DNA of 8,082 nt, taken from assembly GCA_023132135.1 (NCBI GenBank), contig JAGLYR010000048.1, positions 1 to 8,082 on the forward strand. Reading direction: 5' to 3'. The position numbers were made by a program, and so were the translations under genes. Numbering within the stretch: the first letter of the stretch is position 1; each line of letters opens with the position of its first letter. Below the pieces are notes generated by a model that worked only from the letters and a program-made list of their open reading frames with translations, did not search any database and was not told the DNA's origin. The DNA comes from Candidatus Eiseniibacteriota bacterium. GTDB taxonomy: Bacteria; Arandabacterota; Arandabacteria; JAGLYR01. Shown piece after piece: positions 1 to 6,478 of this stretch.

Positions 1-117
1 AAGTGTCGAGTGTCGAGGAAATAGGGCAGTCGGCATACGCGACATGTGGGAGTGACAAGCCGGTTCCCACGCGAGGGGAGGGGGGGCGGCAAGGTTGTTC
101 GGATCGGCAAAAAGCCC
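1..117. other. Non-coding stretch left of the promoter
   Basis: No convincing coding region was seen here. The left edge contains a tandem 7-mer (GTGTCGA at 3-9 and 10-16) that the window boundary may truncate. At 75-89 there is a G-rich run (GGGG, A, seven Gs, C, GG) on the + strand that could in principle form a G-quadruplex. The upstream gene is outside the window, so its orientation relative to this promoter is unknown. Confidence 0.4.
46..70. repeat. Inverted repeat upstream of the promoter
   Basis: The arms GTGGGA (46-51) and TCCCAC (65-70) are perfectly complementary and separated by 13 nt. The repeat lies about 48 nt upstream of the -35 box and is followed by a G-rich run (75-89), not by a T-tract, so it does not look like a classical intrinsic terminator. 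It could be a regulator site or the foot of an upstream gene's transcript. A 6-bp arm can arise by chance, so confidence is low. Confidence 0.25.
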
Positions 118-146
118 TTGACACACCAGAGAGCGTTTCGTATAGT
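118..146 (+). promoter_or_regulatory. Sigma70-type promoter driving the envelope gene cluster
   Basis: The -35 box TTGACA (118-123) is a perfect consensus. It is separated by exactly 17 nt from TATAGT (141-146), a five-of-six match to the TATAAT -10 box. Transcription would start near 152-154. It is the only strong promoter recognised in the window and lies in front of the first of four co-directional genes, so it probably drives the whole block. The assignment assumes a housekeeping sigma factor with E. coli-like specificity; Bacteroidota use a different -7/-33 consensus, so a match of this kind also argues mildly against that phylum. Confidence 0.75.
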
Positions 147-370
147 GCCGTTGGCCTAAGGTTTTGTCGCTGGTGAGGTTTGCCGATTGAGATTTCCTTG
201 AGGCCGAGGTTTCAGACAGAGAACTCCCGCCATAGAGGCGGGCCCAAGACCGGGTGTCCTGCCTTTGTGAATACGCGCCCCTTGGTTTATGTGCGTGCTC
301 ACGCCCCTGGCGTTCCAATCCGGAGGGTCGTCGAGTCGTGTCAAGCGGCCAGCGAAAGGAGATGAGCGTC
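147..370 (+). promoter_or_regulatory. Long 5' leader with GC-rich hairpin
   Basis: About 215 nt separate the predicted transcription start from the receptor start codon. A hairpin with arms CCCGCC (226-231) and GGCGGG (237-242) and a 5-nt loop sits in the middle, without a following T-tract. A smaller GCGT/ACGC hairpin lies at 293-304. No known riboswitch class was recognised. The ribosome binding site AAAGGAG (355-361) ends the leader. The length suggests post-transcriptional control of receptor synthesis, but only the hairpins are directly visible. Confidence 0.4.
355..361 (+). promoter_or_regulatory. Ribosome binding site deciding the receptor start
   Basis: AAAGGAG ends directly before ATG 362 but stands 9 nt before GTG 371. 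The spacing therefore favours the GTG, matching the GTG starts of the next two genes. Confidence 0.55.
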
Positions 371-3061
371 GTGTCCAGAGCAATCTACATGTGGAGTCCC
401 ATAGTGTGCCTGGTATTGGGCCTCGCACTCCTTGCCCCGACCCCGGCCTGCGCCGCTGTCGGAAAGATCGCGGGAATCATCTCTGATGCCGAGAGTGGTG
501 ACCCCCTCGCCTACGCGAACGTGATTGTTCTCGATACACAGCTGGGCGCGGCGTCCAGAGCCGACGGCAAGTACCTGATCTCGGCGGTGCCTGAGGGAAC
601 CTACACTCTGAAGATCATGATGATGGGTTACCAGGACGGTATTAAGGAGAATGTCCGGGTCGAGCCCAATCGCACGACGGTCGTGGACTTCCAGCTCGGC
701 ATGACGGTTTTTGAGAACCTGATCCCAACGGTCGAAGTTGTGGAAGAGCGCAAGGACATCCACCTCGAGGAATCGGGGTCGGTGAAGACGATTGACGTCG
801 ACGACATCAAGGTTCGATCTATCGACACCGTGGAGGAAGCTATTGCGACTACGGCCGGTGTGACCTTCCACGGCGGGCAGATTCACGTGCGAGGAGGCCG
901 TTCTTCCGAGGTCAAGTACTACGTGGACGGAACTCAGGTCACCGACCCCTTTGTGGGGGGGACATCGCTGGACCTGTCTCTGGCCTCGGTCTCCGACATC
1001 AACGTTCTCTCCGGAGGTTTTGACGCCGAGTACGGGAATGCGCAGTCGGGAATCATCAACTTCGTCACGAAGGAGGGAGGCAACAACTACTCCGGAATGC
1101 TGAAGTTCATGACCGACGATTTCGGGGCGCCGGACAAGACCTATTTCAACACGGACAACGTTCTGGTCGGGTTTGGCGGACCGCTGTGGGGACGCAACCT
1201 GTTTTTCTACCTCTCGGGGGAGGCAACCTGGTCGGACACGTATAACAACGCGCACGAGTACAGGAACCGCTATGACCTTGGACCCATCACAATATCTGAT
1301 CGGCAGCAGAACAGCTACTCGGGCCAGGCCAAGTTCACCTACTTCTTCAGCCCGACGAAGAAGATGGGCGCCGAGTACCTGTTTTCGAAGAATCGGTTCG
1401 ACACCTATGACCATGCTTTCAGCCGTACGGGATACTGGTCCCCGGAAAGGGAGGAGTGGTGGCCCTGGGCCAAGGACTCGACCTATACCTACTTTGCGGG
1501 TCCGGAGCACACGCCGAACGTCGAGCAGCTGCATGAGACCTACAAGCTGTCATGGCGTCACACGCTGAGTGCCGCGACTTTCTACACGGCGCGGGCGAGC
1601 TACTTCATCTCCCTGGAGGAGCGGAAGGTCAAGGACAAGAACCCGTGGGAGTACAACCCGGTGTTCTTCTCCAGCGACAACTACCTTGATCCGATGAATC
1701 GCTTCTTCGTGATCCGTGGCGACTCGCCGCTGTGGCGCCGCTACCGGACCGGCATGCTTTCAATGAGGGCGGATCTGACGTCCCAGGTGTCCAGGTCGCA
1801 TCAGGTCCGGACAGGTTTCATCGGAAACTACTACGATCTCGACATGTTCGAGGCTATGTACCCGTCAAGAACCGAGCCCAATGGGATCTACCACGACAAG
1901 TACCACCTGTATTCGTGGGGCGGCGCACTGTACTTCCAGGACAAGATGCGGTATGAGGGCATGATCGTGAACGCGGGCATCCGTTGGGATTTCTACGATC
2001 CGGGCCGCACCGCGGTGATCAATGCGAGCATGCGGCGAACCGTGCTGATGGAGGGTGCGCACAAGGCAACCATCGGATCTCGTCTGGTCCAGCAGCTGAG
2101 CCCCCGACTGGGCATGGCCTATCCCATTTCCGACCGGCAGGTGCTGCACTTCCACTACGGGCGCTTCTACGAGATCCCGCCGCTGTCCTACCTCTACGAG
2201 TACAATGGTCAGGCGGTGACCTCGGGTGGAACCATCATCGGGAACGTATTCCTGCGCCCGCAGACAACCATTGCATATGAAATGGGGCTCGAGCACCAGC
2301 TGACACGAAACCTGTCTCTGGATGCGACGATTTTCTACAAGGACATTTTTGGTCTCGTTGGCACGGATATGGAAACCAACCAGGAGAGTTCAAGCTCCCG
2401 AATCGCCCACACCTACTTCAACAAGGACTACGGTTCCGTGCGGGGATTTGAGCTCAGCCTCAACAAGCGGTTCAGCCGGCGATTTGCCGGGAGTCTGAGC
2501 TACACCTACTGCCAGGCCACCGGGTCCAGTTCCAGCGAGCGCCTGGGTTACCAGGTGGCGCTGGAGAATTTCACGCGGGAACCCATTACGGAGCTGCCAC
2601 TGGATTGGGATCAGACCCAGGTCGTAAGTGCAAACATCTATCTGGCGGAACCGGGTGTGTGGGGCATGAATATGGACTTCGAGTACGCGACAGGTGTGCC
2701 CTACACACCGCGCGAGCTCAAGGACAAGGAGATTGAGGCTGAGCAAATCAACTCGGCTCGACTCCCGTCTACGGTGGAGATCAATCTGAAGGCTGATAAG
2801 CGGATGAAAATCTATGGTCAGGAGTTCTCCTTTTTCCTGGAGGGCAGGAACATACTCGACCAGAAGAACATCTGGCTGCTGGCCCCGGGGAGGCAAAACG
2901 GGAACTACCAGGCTGCCTATACGATGGAAGGAATCGAGGGCGGGGCTTACAATCTGGCGGATGTTGTGGAGTCCAGCGAAGACCGTCTTATCCCGCTGCA
3001 CGACCCGGAGACGTACTATCCGGGTCGGCGGTTCAAGGTGGGGATCTCGGTGGACTGGTAG
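371..3061 (+). CDS. TonB-dependent receptor with carboxypeptidase-regulatory-like N-terminal domain
   Basis: This is an outer-membrane beta-barrel receptor/transporter of about 896 aa, expected to take up a ligand using TonB-ExbBD energy; the substrate cannot be told. In order it shows a signal peptide (about 1-28, hydrophobic core CLVLGLALLA, cleavage near ACA/A), a carboxypeptidase-regulatory-like beta-sandwich (about 31-113, with the DPLAYANV and GYQDG signatures), a plug domain (about 120-235, with IHVRGGRSSEVKYYVDG at 171-187 and AEYGNAQSGIINFVTKEG), then a barrel ending in the aromatic residue W, as usual for outer-membrane proteins. PTVEVVEE after the first domain could be a TonB box. 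GTG 371 is preferred because AGGAG (357-361) lies 9 nt upstream; in-frame ATG 362 abuts that site and would add three residues, and the more distant ATG 254 adds a charged stretch unlike a signal peptide. It is the first gene after the promoter. Family assignment is firm; ligand unknown. Confidence 0.93.
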   Translation: MSRAIYMWSPIVCLVLGLALLAPTPACAAVGKIAGIISDAESGDPLAYANVIVLDTQLGAASRADGKYLISAVPEGTYTLKIMMMGYQDGIKENVRVEPNRTTVVDFQLGMTVFENLIPTVEVVEERKDIHLEESGSVKTIDVDDIKVRSIDTVEEAIATTAGVTFHGGQIHVRGGRSSEVKYYVDGTQVTDPFVGGTSLDLSLASVSDINVLSGGFDAEYGNAQSGIINFVTKEGGNNYSGMLKFMTDDFGAPDKTYFNTDNVLVGFGGPLWGRNLFFYLSGEATWSDTYNNAHEYRNRYDLGPITISDRQQNSYSGQAKFTYFFSPTKKMGAEYLFSKNRFDTYDHAFSRTGYWSPEREEWWPWAKDSTYTYFAGPEHTPNVEQLHETYKLSWRHTLSAATFYTARASYFISLEERKVKDKNPWEYNPVFFSSDNYLDPMNRFFVIRGDSPLWRRYRTGMLSMRADLTSQVSRSHQVRTGFIGNYYDLDMFEAMYPSRTEPNGIYHDKYHLYSWGGALYFQDKMRYEGMIVNAGIRWDFYDPGRTAVINASMRRTVLMEGAHKATIGSRLVQQLSPRLGMAYPISDRQVLHFHYGRFYEIPPLSYLYEYNGQAVTSGGTIIGNVFLRPQTTIAYEMGLEHQLTRNLSLDATIFYKDIFGLVGTDMETNQESSSSRIAHTYFNKDYGSVRGFELSLNKRFSRRFAGSLSYTYCQATGSSSSERLGYQVALENFTREPITELPLDWDQTQVVSANIYLAEPGVWGMNMDFEYATGVPYTPRELKDKEIEAEQINSARLPSTVEINLKADKRMKIYGQEFSFFLEGRNILDQKNIWLLAPGRQNGNYQAAYTMEGIEGGAYNLADVVESSEDRLIPLHDPETYYPGRRFKVGISVDW

Positions 3062-3095
3062 AAGACAGAATGATTGGGTCTGACGGGGATCGGGC

Positions 3096-3102
3096 AAGGA
3101 GG
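3096..3102 (+). promoter_or_regulatory. Strong ribosome binding site supporting a GTG start
   Basis: AAGGAGG, nearly the full anti-Shine-Dalgarno complement, lies 8 nt before GTG 3111. It fixes the start of the second gene. Confidence 0.7.
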
Positions 3103-3110
3103 AGAGTAGC

Positions 3111-5264
3111 GTGCTAGATCATGCTTTCAGAGCAAGTGGGACAGTCAGATCTTCTCACTGGTCTCTGGTGGGAGCTCTTCTGGCCTTGGCGGTGCTGGTG
3201 GGATTCTGCGTGGATGGGGCTTGGGCGCGGCCGCCGACCGACTGGGAGTGGCAAGACGATTCGGGTGCGCACAGGGTTTTCAAAGCGCCCCAGCTCAACG
3301 ACTTCGGGCAGCGTATTCACAGCGTGGGACGTCTGGCGATGCGGATTTCGAACGTGGGAGTCTTCGGGGCCAACTGGATTTCCCCCCTTGCCTACCGGAG
3401 AGCCCCATATCCCTCAGGCGAATGGCCCTCGGGATCGGGCAACGACTACCTCTGGGCCGCCGGCCTTTGGGTGGGTGGGGTCACATCCGACGGCGATACT
3501 CTCGTCACGGCTGCTGTCTACCAGGGAGAATTTTTCGCGAACCCTCTGTTGCCGGACTATATTCGGGAATACGCCGAAGGGATGCCTGGAGGAGTACCCC
3601 AGGAAGGCGATTGCGAGGTAGGGGATGACGATGGCGACGGGCTCTGCGACGAGGACTTCCTCGACGGGTACGACAACGACGGGGATGGGATGATTGACGA
3701 GGACTTTGCCGCCTACTCTCAGCAGATGTTCGCCAGCGTATACTACGACACGGTCTCCTGGTTCAACGACTTCGTGACAAACCCGGAGGATCACCACCAT
3801 CCTTTGGGCCTGAGGGTGGAGCAGGCGAGCTACGCCTGGTCGCAGCCGAGTGTAGATGATTTCATCGGAATCGATTTCAAGGTTGCCAACATAGACACGG
3901 GGCGAATCATCTATGACGCATACGTGGGTTTCATGGTGGACTCCGACTGTGGCCCCACCAGCTTCGGAGCCAACATCGCACGGGATGACTGGTCGGACTA
4001 CATCGAGTTTGATACGCTGTACACAGCGCCCGGAACCGAGCCGGAATCGCTCCACATCAGCCTGGCCTTCATGTGGGACGACCCGGGTGGAGACGATGGC
4101 GGGAATGCGCGTGGAATCCTGGGCGTAATGTTTCTGGGTCACAAGACAGACCCGCAGGGAGAATTCGCCCCGACGCGGGTGGGGATTCATGCGTACCGGA
4201 ACTGGTCGGGTTCGGGGGAGGATCCGGAGAACGATGGATACCGGTACAGCTATCTCATGGGCAACTCTCATACTACTACCACGATTGACACGAAAGTCCC
4301 CAAGGCCGACGACTGGCGTTTCATGGTCTCCGCCGGGCCCTTTGCGGAAGTCCGGCCGGAGTCGTCCATCACGTTTCAGGTGGCGTTTGTAGCGGGGCAG
4401 CGAGATCCTGAGATGACGACATACCGGCGGGACTCGGAGTCGGACAAACGGCAGTTCCTGGGAACGCTGATTGACAACGCGATCCAGGCGCAGCGTGTCT
4501 ACGGGCGGACGGAGCCTCACTGGCGTACGTCAGCGCCGCCGCCACCTCCGGATACGCGACTGACGCCGGGCGATGCGCATGTGGTGATCGAATGGAACAG
4601 CTACCCGGAGACGGTGGCGGATCCCTTCACGGGCATTATGGATTTCGGTGGTTATCAGGTCTGGAAGAACGTCGGATGGGATCGGACATCGGCTCAGCCG
4701 AGTCCGCAGGGGTGGCGCTTGATCCAGGACATCTCGAAGGACATGCTTTCGACGGTTGCTACGGGGATGCACGGTATCGGGGAGTACCGTTATGTTGATA
4801 CCGATGTGCACAATGGTTTCCCATACTGGTATGCGATCAGTTCCTACGACACGGGGGAGGGGCAGTTCGATTTCCTCAACCGACCGGTGAAAATGTATGG
4901 CAGCTACAGCCAGTCGTTCGAGCTGATCTATCCGAAGTCAGGGAGCTACCGCACTCTGGATAATGTACGGGTGGTGCCCAACCCGTTCCGGTTGCGCGCC
5001 GAGTGGGATCTGGCAGAGACGGAGTTCGAGTACTCGGGCAACCGGATCTGCTTCCAGAATCTGCCGGAACGAGCAACCGTCCGGATCTACACGCTCTCGG
5101 GAGACCTGGTTCAGGTCCTGCATCACGACGCGTTCAACAGCGAGTCCGAGACGTGCTGGAATCTAATTACGAGAAACGACCAGCAGATGGTGAGCGGGAT
5201 TTACCTGTATCACGTGGATTCCTCAATTGGGACAAAAGTCGGGAAGTTCGCCGTGATTCGATAG
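3111..5264 (+). CDS. Secreted multidomain protein with fibronectin-III-like segment and T9SS/FlgD-type C-terminal domain
   Basis: A 717-aa exported protein of unknown function. It has a signal peptide (about 1-39, cleavage after AWA). A beta-rich N-terminal region carries SVGRLAMRISNVGVFG (71-86) and AGLWVGG (117-123), motifs that I recall from large uncharacterised surface proteins of uncultured FCB-type bacteria. Residues 172-199 hold two Asp-rich DxDGDG/DNDGDG loops resembling thrombospondin-3 or EF-hand-like calcium sites. After a proline run (476-480) comes a fibronectin-III-like stretch (about 483-600, with VVIEWNSYPE and GGYQVWKN). The C-terminal domain (about 618-717) shows VRVVPNPF, ATVRIYTLSGDLVQ, SGIYLYHV and KVGKFAVIR, typical of FlgD-like/type IX sorting domains. 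The GTG start has AAGGAGG 8 nt upstream. It follows the receptor by 49 nt and precedes a PorV-like gene, suggesting surface delivery. A role as surface partner of the receptor, analogous to but not homologous with SusD, is inference. Confidence 0.85.
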   Translation: MLDHAFRASGTVRSSHWSLVGALLALAVLVGFCVDGAWARPPTDWEWQDDSGAHRVFKAPQLNDFGQRIHSVGRLAMRISNVGVFGANWISPLAYRRAPYPSGEWPSGSGNDYLWAAGLWVGGVTSDGDTLVTAAVYQGEFFANPLLPDYIREYAEGMPGGVPQEGDCEVGDDDGDGLCDEDFLDGYDNDGDGMIDEDFAAYSQQMFASVYYDTVSWFNDFVTNPEDHHHPLGLRVEQASYAWSQPSVDDFIGIDFKVANIDTGRIIYDAYVGFMVDSDCGPTSFGANIARDDWSDYIEFDTLYTAPGTEPESLHISLAFMWDDPGGDDGGNARGILGVMFLGHKTDPQGEFAPTRVGIHAYRNWSGSGEDPENDGYRYSYLMGNSHTTTTIDTKVPKADDWRFMVSAGPFAEVRPESSITFQVAFVAGQRDPEMTTYRRDSESDKRQFLGTLIDNAIQAQRVYGRTEPHWRTSAPPPPPDTRLTPGDAHVVIEWNSYPETVADPFTGIMDFGGYQVWKNVGWDRTSAQPSPQGWRLIQDISKDMLSTVATGMHGIGEYRYVDTDVHNGFPYWYAISSYDTGEGQFDFLNRPVKMYGSYSQSFELIYPKSGSYRTLDNVRVVPNPFRLRAEWDLAETEFEYSGNRICFQNLPERATVRIYTLSGDLVQVLHHDAFNSESETCWNLITRNDQQMVSGIYLYHVDSSIGTKVGKFAVIR

Positions 5265-5274
5265 ATCTATTCGC

Positions 5275-5358
5275 ATGAGGGTGAAAGGTGCGGACGGCGG
5301 CAATCGTCTGTCGGACTGGTGCCGTTCGTGGTCCACGGAAAGGGGGCTTTGGTGGTGA
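5275..5358 (+). CDS. Possible 27-aa leader peptide overlapping the next start codon
   Basis: ATG 5275 opens a 27-codon frame that ends with TGA at 5356-5358, overlapping GTG 5355 of the PorV-like gene by four bases (GTGA). The peptide contains four tryptophans (residues 15, 19, 26 and 27) and ends GLWW. The overlap would permit translational coupling. There is no clear ribosome binding site before the ATG and the local GC-rich composition makes TGG codons common, so this may be chance. Confidence 0.15.
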   Translation: MRVKGADGGNRLSDWCRSWSTERGLWW

Positions 5359-6329
5359 AGCGCACAGTGGTGGCAGTGGCGGCCCTGCTCGTGTTGGCGG
5401 CCGCGGCGCCTGCGTCGGGAAGCGATGTTTTTGAGAAGGTGGGCACTGTGGGGGCGCAGTTCCTGAAAATTGGGATGGGAGCGCGGGCAACCGCAATGGG
5501 GGAAGCATTTGTGCCCGTCGCCGATGATGCCAGCACAATCTACTGGAACCCGGCCGGAATCGCCCGGATTTCCGGCAGTGAGCTCACGCTGAACTACGGC
5601 AGCTGGCCGGCGGACATCTCGCACCAGTTCGCGGGATACGTGTTCTCCTACGCGACGATCCCGGGAGTGTTCGCATTCAGCATCTCGGCTCTTCAGATGG
5701 CTCCCATGCCGGTGACCACGGCGCACCGCCCGGGGGGAACGGGCAAGCACTTCGACGCCGGGGACATGGCCTTGGGACTCAGCTATGCCCGTTCGCTGAC
5801 GGACCGGTTCAGTTTCGGAGGAACACTGAAGTGGATTCATTCGGGGTTGGCCGATGAGAAAGCCGAGGGCTTCGTCGGCGACTTCGGGACGCTGTACGAT
5901 ACGGGATTCAGGGGCGTGAAGATCGGGATGGTAGTGCAGAGCCTCGGACCGGGTATGACGTTTGTCGACCAGGAGTTCCCGATGCCTGTGACATTCAAGT
6001 TCGGTGTCTCGTCCAACATCATCGACCAACAGTGGCACCTGCTGCAGGGAGCTTTTGAGTTCGACCATCCCAGCGACGGAGCGGAGCGCGTTAATCTGGG
6101 GGCGGAGTATCTGCTGAAGCAGTTCGAGCCGAAGCTCGCCTTGGCCTTGCGCGGCGGCTACCGCCTGAATCGGGACGAGGAAGGACTCACCTTCGGGTTT
6201 GGAGTGGAGTTCCCATTTGTGCCGATCGGGTTTGAGATGAAACCGTCGCGGTGCAATGTCGACTACTGCTACGGTGACATGGGACGGTTGGGGGGGACTC
6301 ACAGGGTCTCACTTGGCCTCGCCTACTAG
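5355..6329 (+). CDS. PorV/PorQ-family outer-membrane protein
   Basis: A beta-barrel outer-membrane protein of about 324 aa in the PorV/PorQ family, which has a FadL-like fold. In Bacteroidota, PorV binds type IX secretion cargo and carries it to the attachment complex, whereas many relatives in other phyla are uncharacterised. Visible signs are a signal peptide (about 1-20, cleavage near APA/S), the family N-terminus FLKIGMGARATAMGEAFV (about 36-53), the DDASTIYWNPAG signature (about 57-68), alternating barrel strands and a C-terminus ending GLAY with a terminal aromatic. GTG 5355 was chosen because AGGGGG (5341-5346) lies 8 nt upstream and MKRTVV is a normal signal-peptide start; GTG 5352 is equally possible, and GTG 5319 would add a non-hydrophobic extension. 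It lies 90 nt after a protein with a sorting-type C-terminus, which fits a cargo/shuttle relation. Four bases of a possible leader frame overlap its start. Confidence 0.9.
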   Translation: MKRTVVAVAALLVLAAAAPASGSDVFEKVGTVGAQFLKIGMGARATAMGEAFVPVADDASTIYWNPAGIARISGSELTLNYGSWPADISHQFAGYVFSYATIPGVFAFSISALQMAPMPVTTAHRPGGTGKHFDAGDMALGLSYARSLTDRFSFGGTLKWIHSGLADEKAEGFVGDFGTLYDTGFRGVKIGMVVQSLGPGMTFVDQEFPMPVTFKFGVSSNIIDQQWHLLQGAFEFDHPSDGAERVNLGAEYLLKQFEPKLALALRGGYRLNRDEEGLTFGFGVEFPFVPIGFEMKPSRCNVDYCYGDMGRLGGTHRVSLGLAY

Positions 6330-6360
6330 GCTGAGTAACCCAAGCTACAACGGCAGCGTT
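6323..6360 (+). repeat. Post-stop direct repeat, copy 1
   Basis: This 38-bp unit begins at the last sense codon of the PorV-like gene (CTACTAG, with TAG as stop) and runs through AACGGCAGCGTT. It matches copy 2 at 34 of 38 positions; the differences are at 6330, 6335, 6343 and 6358. In this copy the hairpin seen in copy 2 is interrupted by two mismatched pairs. Sequence similarity stops abruptly after the unit. See the findings for interpretation. Confidence 0.8.
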
Positions 6361-6478
6361 GCGGTGCGGGTCCGATGTGCACGAAACAGTATATCAATTG
6401 ACGCCGGGCAGCCCCGCAGCAGTTGCGGCGCTGCCCTGTTTGCTGCTCCCTGGCAACGCGGAAGAAGGTGAAACCGGT
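6330..6478 (+). other. Intergenic region between the PorV-like and GWxTD genes
   Basis: This is the longest gap inside the cluster, 149 nt. It holds most of repeat copy 1 (to 6360), an AT-richer patch around 6381-6400, the two-part stem-loop at 6406-6436 and a weak ribosome binding site (AGAAGG within 6463-6468). No convincing promoter was found, so the last gene probably relies on read-through from upstream. Confidence 0.5.
6406..6436 (+). terminator. Two-part stem-loop, possible weak terminator or attenuator
   Basis: An outer 7-bp stem (GGGCAGC 6406-6412 with GCTGCCC 6430-6436) encloses a C-C mismatch and an inner 5-bp stem (CCGCA 6414-6418 with TGCGG 6424-6428) around a 5-nt loop. It is followed by TGTTTG, a poor U-tract. 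The structure is stable enough to pause polymerase or protect the upstream transcript's 3' end, but the weak U-tract suggests partial rather than full termination. Confidence 0.5.

Noticed and set aside
146-168. Partial reverse-complement match to the post-stop repeat (TGCCGTTG, then GCCT and GGTT)
   Set aside because: Only an 8-mer and two short blocks match, and a gap is needed. This is within chance expectation and was not counted as a third copy.
254-370. Upstream extension of the receptor to ATG 254
   Set aside because: The extension would put a charged, cysteine-containing stretch before a normal signal peptide, and it would discard the good ribosome binding site at 355-361.
443-460. 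Possible lipoprotein cleavage site at the cysteine of the receptor signal peptide
   Set aside because: The residues before Cys read TPA, which does not fit the lipobox pattern with Leu/Val/Ile at -3. Beta-barrel receptors are not lipoproteins.
341-1534. Long antisense open frame (397 codons) opposite the receptor gene
   Set aside because: It mirrors a well-supported receptor gene with clear domain motifs. The antisense product is rich in Arg, Val and His with no recognisable domain, as expected for shadow frames in GC-rich DNA.
5223-6302. Antisense open frame of 359 codons opposite the PorV-like gene
   Set aside because: The + strand frame has signal peptide and family motifs. The antisense product has none and crosses from one gene into the next.
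6390-6403. Possible promoter for the GWxTD gene (TATATC near 6390, TTGACG at 6398)
   Set aside because: The boxes are in the wrong order, and neither has a partner at 16-18 nt spacing.
6359-6478. Extension of the GWxTD protein to TTG 6359
   Set aside because: It would begin inside repeat copy 1 and read through the stem-loop. ATG 6479 is followed directly by a classical signal peptide.
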